DNA of 9,208 nucleotides from Campylobacter concisus (lineage in GTDB: Bacteria; Campylobacterota; Campylobacteria; Campylobacterales; Campylobacteraceae), in the NCBI GenBank assembly GCA_018375265.1, contig JAHADO010000035.1, positions 1 to 9,208 of the forward strand, given 5' to 3'. Both the position numbers and the translations under genes were made by a program. The notes beneath the pieces were generated by a model, which was not told the origin of the DNA, made no database searches, and saw only the letters and a program-made list of their open reading frames with translations. The stretch's first letter is position 1, and the number at the start of each line of letters is the position of its first letter. Positions 1-6,828 of the stretch are shown one piece after another.

Positions 1-161
1 TGATCGCTAAAATTTCAGGCAAGCTAGAGGGCGGCTACTTGCATACACCGCATGGCAAGATCAGAGTTTATAGCAAAAAAAGGCTAAAAGATGGTGAGTA
101 TAGCTTTGAGCGGGCGAGGGTGAAAATTTATAAAAACGAAAAAGAGATCGTTGTGGAGTAG
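1..161 (+). CDS. 3' end of an unrecognised protein
   Basis: An open frame (codons beginning at base 3) runs in from the left edge and stops at TAG 159-161, giving the last 52 residues of a protein that begins outside the window. The fragment is rich in basic residues and looks beta-stranded, with alternating hydrophobic and charged residues and short turns such as LEGGY, HGK and KDGEY. It ends in KEIVVE. It has no membrane segment and no motif I can tie to a family; a small OB-fold-like barrel would fit the pattern, but that is a guess. The stop codon directly abuts the ATG of the next small gene, so it is very probably the upstream member of the glyS operon. That the frame is coding rests on this tight junction and on codon use like that of the neighbours. 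Confidence 0.6.
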   Translation, partial: IAKISGKLEGGYLHTPHGKIRVYSKKRLKDGEYSFERARVKIYKNEKEIVVE

Positions 162-317
162 ATGGTGCAAATTTTAGATATTTTTATGATCACGGCATTT
201 GTTTTATTTGCCATTTTTATGATAAGAGGCGTCATTTTGCAGGCGCAAGAGAAGGAGAGAGCAAGAGAGATGATAAGAGAAAAAAGAGAAAATTTTAATA
301 AAAAGAGTGAGATATGA
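162..317 (+). CDS. small single-pass membrane protein, 51 aa, upstream of glyS
   Basis: This short frame encodes 51 residues. Residues 4-27 form one hydrophobic helix (beginning QILDIFMITAF). Residues 28-50 form a highly charged, glutamate- and arginine-rich stretch, probably a cytoplasmic helix. The start ATG follows the previous stop with no gap, and GGAG at 155-158 lies only 3 bases upstream. The next codon, GTG at 165, would be spaced better, so the protein may be 50 residues. The end overlaps the glyS start by four bases (ATGA, 314-317), a layout typical of translational coupling. I do not recognise a family. The size and shape resemble small membrane accessory proteins, but nothing shows a partner. 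Evidence that it is real: no intergenic space is left without it, and it has a coherent helix-plus-charged-tail design. Confidence 0.7.
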   Translation: MVQILDIFMITAFVLFAIFMIRGVILQAQEKERAREMIREKRENFNKKSEI

Positions 318-2332
318 AAGAGTTGTTACTAGAGATCGGAGTCGAGGAGCTCCCAGCGATACCATTTTTAAGGGAGCTACCAAACATCAACGCTAAATGG
401 CAGGCTGTGCTTGAAAAATATAACATCAAAAGCGAGTTTAAATTTTACTACACGCCGCGCCGTTTGGTCTTTTTTCATGAGAAATTTCCATTAGCTCAAC
501 CAGATAGCGTGGCTAGCTTCATTGGTGCGCCAAAGCAAGTAGCGCTAAAAGATGGAGCTTTTACAAAGGCTGCGCTTAGCTTTGCAAATAAATGTGGCAT
601 AGATGAGAGCGAGCTTAAATTTAAAGAGATAGACGGCAAAGAGGTGCTTTACTACGAAAAAGAGGTAAAGGGTGAGCCAGTCGCTAAGATAATGGGCGAC
701 ATGGTCGAGGAGTTTTTAAAGAGCCTTAGCTTTGGCAAGTCTATGCGTTGGGGCAATGGCGAATTTGAGTTTATCCGCCCGATAAGATCGTTCTTGTGCT
801 TGCTGGGCGATGAGGTCATTAAATTTAACAAATTTGGCGTAGAGAGCAGTAACTCTACCTATCCTCACAGAAGCATTAGCTACGACAAGATAAAAATTTC
901 AAATATAAAAGAGTATTTTGAAGGCTCAAAGAGCCGTGGCGTCGTGCTTGAGGCAGGCGAGAGAGAAAAAATAATCCTTGATGAGTTTGAAAAGATCAGC
1001 CAAAAAAGCGGGCTAAAGATCGAGATAGATAAAGATTTGCTAGCTGAAGTCGTGGCGATCACAGAGTATCCAACAGCGCTTCTTGGCTCGTTTGAAGAGG
1101 AGTTTTTGGAGGTGCCAAGCGAGGTCATCATCACATCGATGAAAGAAAATCAGCGCTACTTCCCAGTCTTTAAAGATGGCAAGCTAGCAAATGGCTTTGT
1201 TGTCGTTAGTAACGCCATCACAAAGGACTACTCGCTCATCATCAAAGGCAACGAAAAGGTGCTAAGAGCAAGACTAAGTGATGCTATGTTCTTTTGGCAA
1301 AGCGACCTTAAGGCCGAATTTAGCCCAGAAAAACTAAAAAATATAACCTACCTAAAAGAGCTTGGAAGTATCTATGAAAAAGAGCTTAGAGAGCTAAAGG
1401 TGGCTAAAAAATTAGCTAGCAACTACGATGAGCTACTTAAAAAAGAGGCTGGCGAGTACGGGGCTAAGCTAGAGCGAGCTGTGATGCTAAGCAAGGCTGA
1501 TCTTACAACGCAGATGGTTTATGAATTTACCGAGCTTCAAGGCGTCATGGGCGCTTACTACGCAAAGGCTAAAAATGAAGATGAAAACGTCGTTTTAGCC
1601 ATAAAAGAGCAGTATCTACCAGACGGCGAAGAGGCGCAGTGCCCAAGCAAGGTCTTTAGCTCGGTTGTGGCGCTTTCAAATAAGCTTGATACGCTAATGG
1701 GGCTCTTTAGCATCGGTAAAATACCAAGCGGCACGAAAGACCCATACGCTCTAAGACGCGCGGCAAATGGCGTTATAAAGATCGTTTTGGCGCATAATTT
1801 GAAATTTAACGTAAAAGAAATTTTAGAAGATATCGCAAAAGAGTATAAGAAATTTGACGTTGAAGTGCTTATAAATTTCATCCTTGATAGGCTCTACACC
1901 TTCTTTGACGCAAATGCTTCTATCGTAAAAGCGTGCATAAAAAGCGGCGAAAAGGACATCTTGGAGCTAACTAAGATGATAGAGGCGCTTGCTAAAATTT
2001 CAAGTGAGGCAAATTTTAGGGAGAATTTCTCGACATTTAAGCGCCTTGCAAACATCATAAAAGATGATAAATTTAGCAAGGTGAACGAGAACCTCTTTGA
2101 GATAGATGCTGAAAAGGCCTTAAATGAGGCGTTTAAGGCGGTTGATAAGAGCCTAGCGTATGAGCCAAGGCTAAAAGCGCTATTTGCACTAAAGCCGCAG
2201 ATAGATGAGTTTTTTGACAAAGTTATGATAAACGTTGAAAACGAAAAAGTGCGAAATAACCGCGTCGCGATCATCGGTCAAATTTATAGCGAGATATTAA
2301 AAGTAGCTGATATAAAAGAGATCAGCTTTTAA
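314..2332 (+). CDS. glyS: glycyl-tRNA synthetase beta subunit
   Basis: This is the beta chain of the bacterial alpha2-beta2 glycyl-tRNA synthetase, which charges tRNA-Gly in the cytoplasm; the alpha chain (glyQ) carries the aminoacylation core and is not in this window. The 672 residues match the family length (about 690 in E. coli). Family signatures occur in order: LEIGVEELP at 5-13, FGKSMRWG at 140-147, an EYPTALLGSF block at 251-260 followed by SMKENQRYFPVF at 275-286, LRARLSDAMFFW at 317-328, LSKADLTTQMVYEFTELQG at 392-410, and PSGTKDPYALRRA at 471-483. The C-terminal third is the helical tRNA-binding region, with FDKVMINVENEKVRNNR near 634-650. No frameshift or missing block is visible. 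The ATG start overlaps the stop of the upstream small gene, and the sequence before it (GAGTGAGAT) is only a weak ribosome-binding site. Its translation therefore probably depends on coupling. Confidence 0.97.
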   Translation: MKELLLEIGVEELPAIPFLRELPNINAKWQAVLEKYNIKSEFKFYYTPRRLVFFHEKFPLAQPDSVASFIGAPKQVALKDGAFTKAALSFANKCGIDESELKFKEIDGKEVLYYEKEVKGEPVAKIMGDMVEEFLKSLSFGKSMRWGNGEFEFIRPIRSFLCLLGDEVIKFNKFGVESSNSTYPHRSISYDKIKISNIKEYFEGSKSRGVVLEAGEREKIILDEFEKISQKSGLKIEIDKDLLAEVVAITEYPTALLGSFEEEFLEVPSEVIITSMKENQRYFPVFKDGKLANGFVVVSNAITKDYSLIIKGNEKVLRARLSDAMFFWQSDLKAEFSPEKLKNITYLKELGSIYEKELRELKVAKKLASNYDELLKKEAGEYGAKLERAVMLSKADLTTQMVYEFTELQGVMGAYYAKAKNEDENVVLAIKEQYLPDGEEAQCPSKVFSSVVALSNKLDTLMGLFSIGKIPSGTKDPYALRRAANGVIKIVLAHNLKFNVKEILEDIAKEYKKFDVEVLINFILDRLYTFFDANASIVKACIKSGEKDILELTKMIEALAKISSEANFRENFSTFKRLANIIKDDKFSKVNENLFEIDAEKALNEAFKAVDKSLAYEPRLKALFALKPQIDEFFDKVMINVENEKVRNNRVAIIGQIYSEILKVADIKEISF

Positions 2333-2338
2333 ATTTGC

Positions 2339-2370
2339 GCCAGCTTCGGGCTTTGCCTAGGCTGGCTTTT
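2339..2370 (+). terminator. rho-independent-like terminator after glyS
   Basis: Six bases after the glyS stop, GCCAGC (2339-2344) pairs with GCTGGC (2361-2366). Inside the loop, GGC (2349-2351) can pair with GCC (2355-2357) around a TTT tip. TTTT follows at 2367-2370 and then AAATTT. The T run is short, so the terminator is moderate. Read on the minus strand, the same hairpin lies just past the end of the phosphoethanolamine transferase gene, but there it is followed by GCAAATTT and not by a T run. It therefore looks designed mainly for the glyS transcript, with at best weak action on the converging one. Confidence 0.7.
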
Positions 2371-2374
2371 AAAT

Positions 2375-3964
2375 TTACTCCCTAAAAATATCAAATTCTG
2401 GCTCGTAAGCCTTAGTTTTTACCCCAAAATATCCAAGCACTGAGCTAAAGATAAAATCATGCGAAAGAGTTTCGTTTTTTCTAGCTTTTAGTCTTTTTAA
2501 AAGCTCACTATCGCTTGAAAAGACGATGGCTGGGATGTGTTTTTGCTCATCTGGAGCGATAGAGTAAGGCAGGCCATGTAAATATATGCCATTTTCGCCT
2601 AGGCTCTCTCCGTGATCTGAGAAAAAGAACATGGCAACCTCAAATTTATCTTTTTTTGCTTCAAGGGCGTTTATTAGCTCACTTTGTAGATAGTCCTCAT
2701 ATAAAATGGTGTTGTCATAGGTATTTGCTATCTCATCTGGGGTGCATTTGTTTAGCTCGGCAGTGTCGCATGTTGGGGTGAATTCTTTAAATTTACTTGG
2801 ATAGCCTTTGTAGTAGATAGGGCCATGTGAGCCTTGCAAATGTAGCACGATAAATGTAGTGGAATTTGCATCTTTTATGACCTTTTTTGCCTCATCAAAT
2901 ATCACTTCATCAAAGCCAGCTGCTCTGTGCTCTGAGGTGTGGTTTTGATCAAGATTGTCGCAAACCACTACTCCTTTTTTTTCGCATCCGCCACTATTGT
3001 TGCCAAAAAAGTATGTTTTTATGCCAAGTTTATTGATGATATCAACTAAATTTTCACGAGCTTTAGCTTCGCGATTGCTAAAATTTTCTCGTTTTAAGTC
3101 TGAAAATAGGCAAGGCACGCTAGTCTCTGTGGCAGTCCCGCATGAGTAGAAATTTGTAAAACTTACCACATCTTTTTGCTTGGTGAATTTGTTTGTATCG
3201 TTTTTAGCGTAGCCATTTAGCGAGTAGTTTTTGCTCCTTTGTGTTTTGCCAACTATCAAAACTAAAATTTTCTTTTTATCGTTAGTAAGAGTTGCGTCAT
3301 TTGCCACGTAGGTAAAAGGGAGCGGTTTTTGCGCCAAAGATTTTGCTAATCTTATGCCAGAGTAGATGGGGTAGTATGGGAGTAAAACGTTTATGGTTGA
3401 GGCGTTATGCTCTCTAAAAAATGGTATAAAAATTTTAGACATGAGCGCAAAGATTATGGTTGCACTTGCTAAAGTGCTAATAGCTATTTTTACTCTTGAT
3501 CTAAGCGCACTTTTAAAACTGCCATAGCTAATCTTTACAAGCGCTACATATATGCAAGGCAGGATGGTTACAAAAATAAGCCAAATAGCTAAGCTGGCAT
3601 TAAAATAGCTAAATGCCTCTCTTGTGTCAGTGTGCAAGACGTTTAATAGCATGCCTTTATCTATAATGACGCCATAAGTTTGCATAAAGTAAGCAGATAT
3701 GCTGCTAATCATGATGAGAAAGATAGCAAGAGGTTTTAGCAAAAATGGCACAATCAAAATGCAAAAAACTCCAGCAAAGAGTAAAAGAAAAAATATGCTA
3801 AGTAGAGCAAAAAGCAGTATAGAAAAAGATAAGGTATCGCCCGATAAAAATCCTAAAAATACGCCCTTAAATAAAAATATGTAGTTTATGAAAAACATAT
3901 AAGCTACAAATAAAATTAAAAATTTTACAAAGCTTATATGTCTTATTTTGTCGATGTTTAGCAT
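2375..3964 (-). CDS. eptC: phosphoethanolamine transferase, EptA/EptC family, with altered metal site
   Basis: Members of this inner-membrane family move phosphoethanolamine from phosphatidylethanolamine to periplasmic targets. In C. jejuni EptC acts on lipid A, the LOS core and the flagellar rod protein FlgG. The 529 residues show five membrane segments (about 11-33, 44-64, 65-100, 122-143, 158-182) and then a periplasmic sulfatase-like domain. Hallmarks are GKTQRSKNYSLNGY (239-252), SCGTAT with the presumed nucleophile Thr279 (274-279), QGSHGP (His380), FTPTCDT (395-401), NTYDNT (414-419), SDHGESLGENG (449-459) and YLHGLP (His463). Residue 240 is lysine where the family has the zinc-binding glutamate of the GET motif, so activity is doubtful. 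The start ATG is preceded at six bases by AAGAAGGTGG (complement of 3971-3980). It lies 73 bases after the ComEA-like gene and may have its own promoter. An A8 run sits in the frame at codons 328-330. The family call is secure; the symbol follows C. jejuni usage. Confidence 0.9.
   Translation of the reverse strand: MLNIDKIRHISFVKFLILFVAYMFFINYIFLFKGVFLGFLSGDTLSFSILLFALLSIFFLLLFAGVFCILIVPFLLKPLAIFLIMISSISAYFMQTYGVIIDKGMLLNVLHTDTREAFSYFNASLAIWLIFVTILPCIYVALVKISYGSFKSALRSRVKIAISTLASATIIFALMSKIFIPFFREHNASTINVLLPYYPIYSGIRLAKSLAQKPLPFTYVANDATLTNDKKKILVLIVGKTQRSKNYSLNGYAKNDTNKFTKQKDVVSFTNFYSCGTATETSVPCLFSDLKRENFSNREAKARENLVDIINKLGIKTYFFGNNSGGCEKKGVVVCDNLDQNHTSEHRAAGFDEVIFDEAKKVIKDANSTTFIVLHLQGSHGPIYYKGYPSKFKEFTPTCDTAELNKCTPDEIANTYDNTILYEDYLQSELINALEAKKDKFEVAMFFFSDHGESLGENGIYLHGLPYSIAPDEQKHIPAIVFSSDSELLKRLKARKNETLSHDFIFSSVLGYFGVKTKAYEPEFDIFRE
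2975..2982 (-). repeat. A8 homopolymer inside the phosphoethanolamine transferase gene
   Basis: The plus strand reads T8, so the mRNA has A8 followed by GGA, encoding Glu-Lys-Lys-Gly at residues 328-331. It is the longest single-base run I noticed in the window. A change of one unit would remove the catalytic SDHGES and YLHG motifs. Runs of this size mutate or slip in some Campylobacter genes, but nothing here proves variation. Confidence 0.6.
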
Positions 3965-4023
3965 TTCTAGCCACCTTCTTTCAGGGGCGTAATGATAGAG
4001 CTAAAATGTAAATGGCTAGAAAT
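3963..4023 (-). promoter_or_regulatory. inverted repeat over the transferase start codon, possible leader hairpin
   Basis: ATTTCTAGCCA (3963-3973) and TGGCTAGAAAT (4013-4023) are perfect 11-base inverted copies separated by 39 bases. In the minus-strand mRNA the downstream arm covers the last three bases of the Shine-Dalgarno sequence, the whole spacer and the first two bases of the ATG. A transcript reading through from the ComEA-like gene could fold and hide the start. A transcript starting inside the loop would lack the first arm; TATCAT (complement of 3992-3997) is a weak candidate -10 element there. The regulatory role is inference; the repeat itself is plain in the sequence. Confidence 0.4.
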
Positions 4024-4037
4024 TTAGAATAGAAAAA

Positions 4038-4352
4038 CTATTTTTTCTTTTTCTTGCTCTTTAGCTTCTTACTTTTTGACTTCTTTTCAGGCTCAGCCTT
4101 TTTCGCCTTTTGGCTATCTTTTACGCTAAGCTTTTCTTTGACCTTTTGCATGTCGTTAAAGCCGATGCCTTGAACCTTCTCAAGCTCCTCGACACTTGTA
4201 AATTTATGAGCTTTTCTATACTTTATGACGTTTAGTGCTTGGCTCTTGTTTAGCCCAAGGCTCATTAGCTCGCTCTTGCTAGCTGAGTTTAGATCAGCGC
4301 CGTATGCAAGGCTTGCAAGCGCTAGACAAAGTAAAATTTTTAATCTTTTCAT
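4038..4352 (-). CDS. secreted ComEA-like helix-hairpin-helix DNA-binding protein
   Basis: This 104-residue protein has a signal peptide (residues 1-18, basic start MKRLK, hydrophobic core, likely cut after AYG). A ComEA-type helix-hairpin-helix domain follows at about 20-76: LNSASKSELMSLGL, then a second hairpin in VEELEKVQGIGF (54-65). The tail (77-104) is almost entirely lysine, serine and glutamate and ends in five lysines. ComEA proteins bind DNA non-specifically in the periplasm and help pull transforming DNA into the cell. The C. jejuni relative Cj0011c is periplasmic, binds DNA and contributes to natural transformation, but is shorter (79 residues) as I recall, so the basic tail here appears extra. 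The gene starts 8 bases after the penicillin-binding protein gene, and its ribosome-binding site overlaps that gene's stop. No other competence gene is nearby. The domain call is firm; the transformation role is inferred from the family. Confidence 0.88.
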   Translation of the reverse strand: MKRLKILLCLALASLAYGADLNSASKSELMSLGLNKSQALNVIKYRKAHKFTSVEELEKVQGIGFNDMQKVKEKLSVKDSQKAKKAEPEKKSKSKKLKSKKKKK

Positions 4353-4356
4353 CTTA

Positions 4357-4362
4357 TCTCCT
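4357..4362 (-). promoter_or_regulatory. ribosome-binding site of the ComEA-like gene, overlapping the upstream stop
   Basis: The minus strand reads TTTTAGGAGATAAGATG. AGGAGA is a good Shine-Dalgarno sequence that shares two bases with the TAG stop of the penicillin-binding protein gene, and four bases lie between it and the ATG. This fixes the start and indicates co-translation from one mRNA. Confidence 0.75.
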
Positions 4363-6289
4363 AAAATAATAATCCATCATTTTCTTGATCTTGAATGATA
4401 TCGTTTGTTGGCGTATTTTGCGGCAACGGCGAGTCGTTTGTGTAGTACTCATCAGCGCCGGTATAGTATACTTTATAGACGCCATCAGGCTGCTCAAATG
4501 CACGTCTTAGGGTAGGGTAGAGCTTGATGTAGCCCTCCATAAATTTCTTAAATACAGGTGCAGCTGTCCTGCCGCCACCCTCGACCTTTTTCATAGGGCT
4601 GTTATCGTCGTTTCCGTACCAGATGATGGCCTCGATATCAGGCGAGTAGCCGCAAAACCAAGCATCGATGCTGTTGTTTGATGTGCCAGTTTTGCCAGCG
4701 ATCTGGATGCCATTTACCTTTGCGTTGCGTCCGGTGCCGTTATTTACGACATTTTGAAGCAAGGTTGTCATCAAAAATGCCTGCTCAGGTTTTAGCACCT
4801 GCTTCTTTTGTGGCTCATAGTCCATAGACGCGCCAAAGCTATTTTCTATGTGCTTAATGAGTGTAGGCTCGACCACTTCGCCATCGTTTGGAAACATCGA
4901 GTAAAATTTTGCAAAGTCAAGTGGTGAAATTCCAAAGCTTCCAAGTGCGATTGATAAATTTTCAGGGATATCGTTAAAGCCCATATCCGTAAGCTGTTTG
5001 CGAACTGAGCTAAGACCAAGATCGTTTAGTAAATTTATGGTTGCGAGGTTGCGAGACTGGGTTAAGGCTGATTTTATCGTGATGTAGCCCTGAAAGCCGC
5101 CGCTATAGTTTTTTGGCGTCCATTCTTTGCCATTACCCATGTCAAATGTCCTAGCGATGTCAGCTACTTGAGAGACGACTGAGTAGCCGCTATCAAGGGC
5201 TATTTGATAGATAAATGGCTTAATGCTTGATCCTGGCTGACGCTTACTCTGGGTGGCGCGGTTGTAGCTACTTTTTGCGTAGTCGATGCCGCCAATTAGA
5301 GCTAAAATTTGTCCGCTTTGTGGATGAGTGACGACGATAGCACCATTTAGCATCTCTGGATTTGCCTTTTTATCTCTTTTTAAAATTTCATTGTAGCCAT
5401 AGACTAGGGCGTCTTGAGCGATCTTTTGCACATTTAGATCGACTGTGCTTTGTATCCTGTAACCGCCAGTTTTTATATCATCAAATTTCTTTGAAGCCTC
5501 TTTTATGATCTCATCGACCACGTAAGGAGCTTTATTGCGTGTTAGCGTATCGTCAAAGACTGCTGGCTCTTCAAGCACGCCCTTTCGGTACTCATCTTCG
5601 TTTATCCAGCCGATGCTATACATCCTCTCAAGAACCCTGTTTGCGCGGCTAAGAGAGAGGTCGAGGTGCTTTGTAGGATCATAGGTGCTTGGCGCTTTTG
5701 GCATGCCAACTAGCATCGCTATCTCTTTTATGCTTAGCTCATTTAGCTCTTTTCTAAAGTACCCCTCCGCAGCCGTTTTGATGCCGTAGTAGCCATGCCC
5801 GAAATATACGTGATTTAGGTATCTTTCGATGATGTCCTCTTTGCTAAGTTCGCTTTCAAGCTTCATAGCAAGCACGACTTCTTTTATCTTTCTTGTAAAT
5901 TTCTTCTCGCGGCTTAGGGCTAGGTTTTTTATGAGCTGCTGAGTTAGCGTAGATGCGCCCTCGACTAGCTTTCTAGCTTTGATGTCCTTTATCGCTGCTC
6001 TTGCCATGGCTTCTACGTTGATACCGCCATGCTCAAAGTAGCTCGTATCCTCGATAGCCACGAGCGCTTCGATGACACGTGGTGGGATGTCGTTATATTT
6101 GACGTAAATTCTATTTTCTTCAAAGATATTTGCGATGAGTTCGTTGTTTCTATCAAAAATTTGTGTCGCAAGCTTTGGCTTGTAGTCGATGATGGTATAA
6201 GCGTCAAATCTCACCTGCGAATAAAAGTATAAAAACGCTCCACCAAGTGCGATGGCAACTACAAAGATAAATGCCAAGATATATTTCAT
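4361..6289 (-). CDS. pbpA: class A penicillin-binding protein 1A (glycosyltransferase / transpeptidase)
   Basis: This bifunctional enzyme polymerises lipid II into glycan strands and cross-links the peptides in the periplasm. It has 642 residues, close to C. jejuni PbpA. A short cytoplasmic start and one membrane anchor (about 3-23) come first. The GT51 glycosyltransferase domain follows (about 50-225), with the catalytic-glutamate motif IEDTSYFEHGG (79-89, Glu80), GASTLTQQL (111-119), RKIKEVVLAMKLE (133-145) and NHVYFGHGYYG (159-169). The transpeptidase domain (about 305-590) has SSIK (354-357, Ser354 nucleophile), SRN (412-414) and KTGTS (533-537). All catalytic motifs are intact. The last 40 residues are polar and probably disordered. 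The ATG overlaps the maf stop as ATGA, with AAAGG about eight bases upstream. The order alaS – maf – pbpA is the same in C. jejuni. It is the only wall-synthesis enzyme in the window. Confidence 0.96.
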   Translation of the reverse strand: MKYILAFIFVVAIALGGAFLYFYSQVRFDAYTIIDYKPKLATQIFDRNNELIANIFEENRIYVKYNDIPPRVIEALVAIEDTSYFEHGGINVEAMARAAIKDIKARKLVEGASTLTQQLIKNLALSREKKFTRKIKEVVLAMKLESELSKEDIIERYLNHVYFGHGYYGIKTAAEGYFRKELNELSIKEIAMLVGMPKAPSTYDPTKHLDLSLSRANRVLERMYSIGWINEDEYRKGVLEEPAVFDDTLTRNKAPYVVDEIIKEASKKFDDIKTGGYRIQSTVDLNVQKIAQDALVYGYNEILKRDKKANPEMLNGAIVVTHPQSGQILALIGGIDYAKSSYNRATQSKRQPGSSIKPFIYQIALDSGYSVVSQVADIARTFDMGNGKEWTPKNYSGGFQGYITIKSALTQSRNLATINLLNDLGLSSVRKQLTDMGFNDIPENLSIALGSFGISPLDFAKFYSMFPNDGEVVEPTLIKHIENSFGASMDYEPQKKQVLKPEQAFLMTTLLQNVVNNGTGRNAKVNGIQIAGKTGTSNNSIDAWFCGYSPDIEAIIWYGNDDNSPMKKVEGGGRTAAPVFKKFMEGYIKLYPTLRRAFEQPDGVYKVYYTGADEYYTNDSPLPQNTPTNDIIQDQENDGLLF

Positions 6290-6828
6290 AAAAATGCCTT
6301 TAATATTTTTAAATTTAGCCCCATTGCCGTGCTTGTCTCGCCGTGCTGGGAGGTGATGTATTTTTTATTAAAATTTTCTATCGTCATGGCTCCAGCTTTG
6401 CCTCGCCACTCGCCACTTTCTAGGTAACTTTTTAGCTCTTGCTCGCTAAATTTAGCAAATTTATATGTAGTCTTGCTCACATTTATAAGCTCAAATTCGC
6501 CTAAAAATATCATCGCCGTATATACGCTGCACTCGTTGCCGCTTTGTAAATTTAACATATCAAGCGCTTCGTTTTCGTCCTTTGCCTTGCCTAAAATTTG
6601 ATCCCCGCACGCCACGCAGCTATCTGCAAAGAGTAAATTTAAAAGCTCTCCATTTGCCTTTAAAAACTGCTCCTTTTTTGCCTTAACGACGTTTTGGACA
6701 TAAATTTCTGGCTTTAGGCTCTTTGCTATCTTGCTCTCATCAAAGTCAAAAGAAATTTGTTTAAATTCTATGCCGGCATTTTTTAGTAAATTTGCCCTTG
6801 TTGGCGAGCTAGAGGCGAGTACTATCAT
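6286..6828 (-). CDS. maf: Maf-like nucleoside triphosphate pyrophosphatase
   Basis: Maf proteins hydrolyse nucleoside triphosphates, including modified or non-canonical ones, to monophosphate and pyrophosphate, and have been linked to septum control. The 180 residues carry the N-terminal ASSSPTRANLL motif (5-15), the catalytic-aspartate segment FADS (67-70, Asp69), DQILGKAKDENEA (76-88) and RGKAGA (142-147). The end, STAMGLNLKIL, replaces the usual NVVGLPL-type motif, and GKA replaces GKP, so substrate class cannot be assigned; my recollection is that the C. jejuni homologue diverges similarly. I start it at ATG 6828-6826 and not at TTG 6831, because AAGGA lies six bases before the ATG and the ATG overlaps the upstream stop as TGATG. 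The 3' end overlaps pbpA by four bases. Confidence 0.9.
   Translation of the reverse strand: MIVLASSSPTRANLLKNAGIEFKQISFDFDESKIAKSLKPEIYVQNVVKAKKEQFLKANGELLNLLFADSCVACGDQILGKAKDENEALDMLNLQSGNECSVYTAMIFLGEFELINVSKTTYKFAKFSEQELKSYLESGEWRGKAGAMTIENFNKKYITSQHGETSTAMGLNLKILKAFL

Noticed and set aside
880..2274. Open frames of 84, 107 and 126 codons on the minus strand inside glyS
   Set aside because: glyS is intact across this stretch, and these translations are Ser/Phe-rich noise without motifs.
2339..2370. Strong bidirectional terminator serving both converging units
   Set aside because: On the minus strand the hairpin is followed by GCAAATTT and not a T run, so only the plus direction is supported.
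4038..4060. A-rich end of the ComEA-like gene as a programmed frameshift site
   Set aside because: The run of A residues is only six long and lies directly before the stop, so slippage would merely alter the last residues; no slippery heptamer with a downstream structure is seen.
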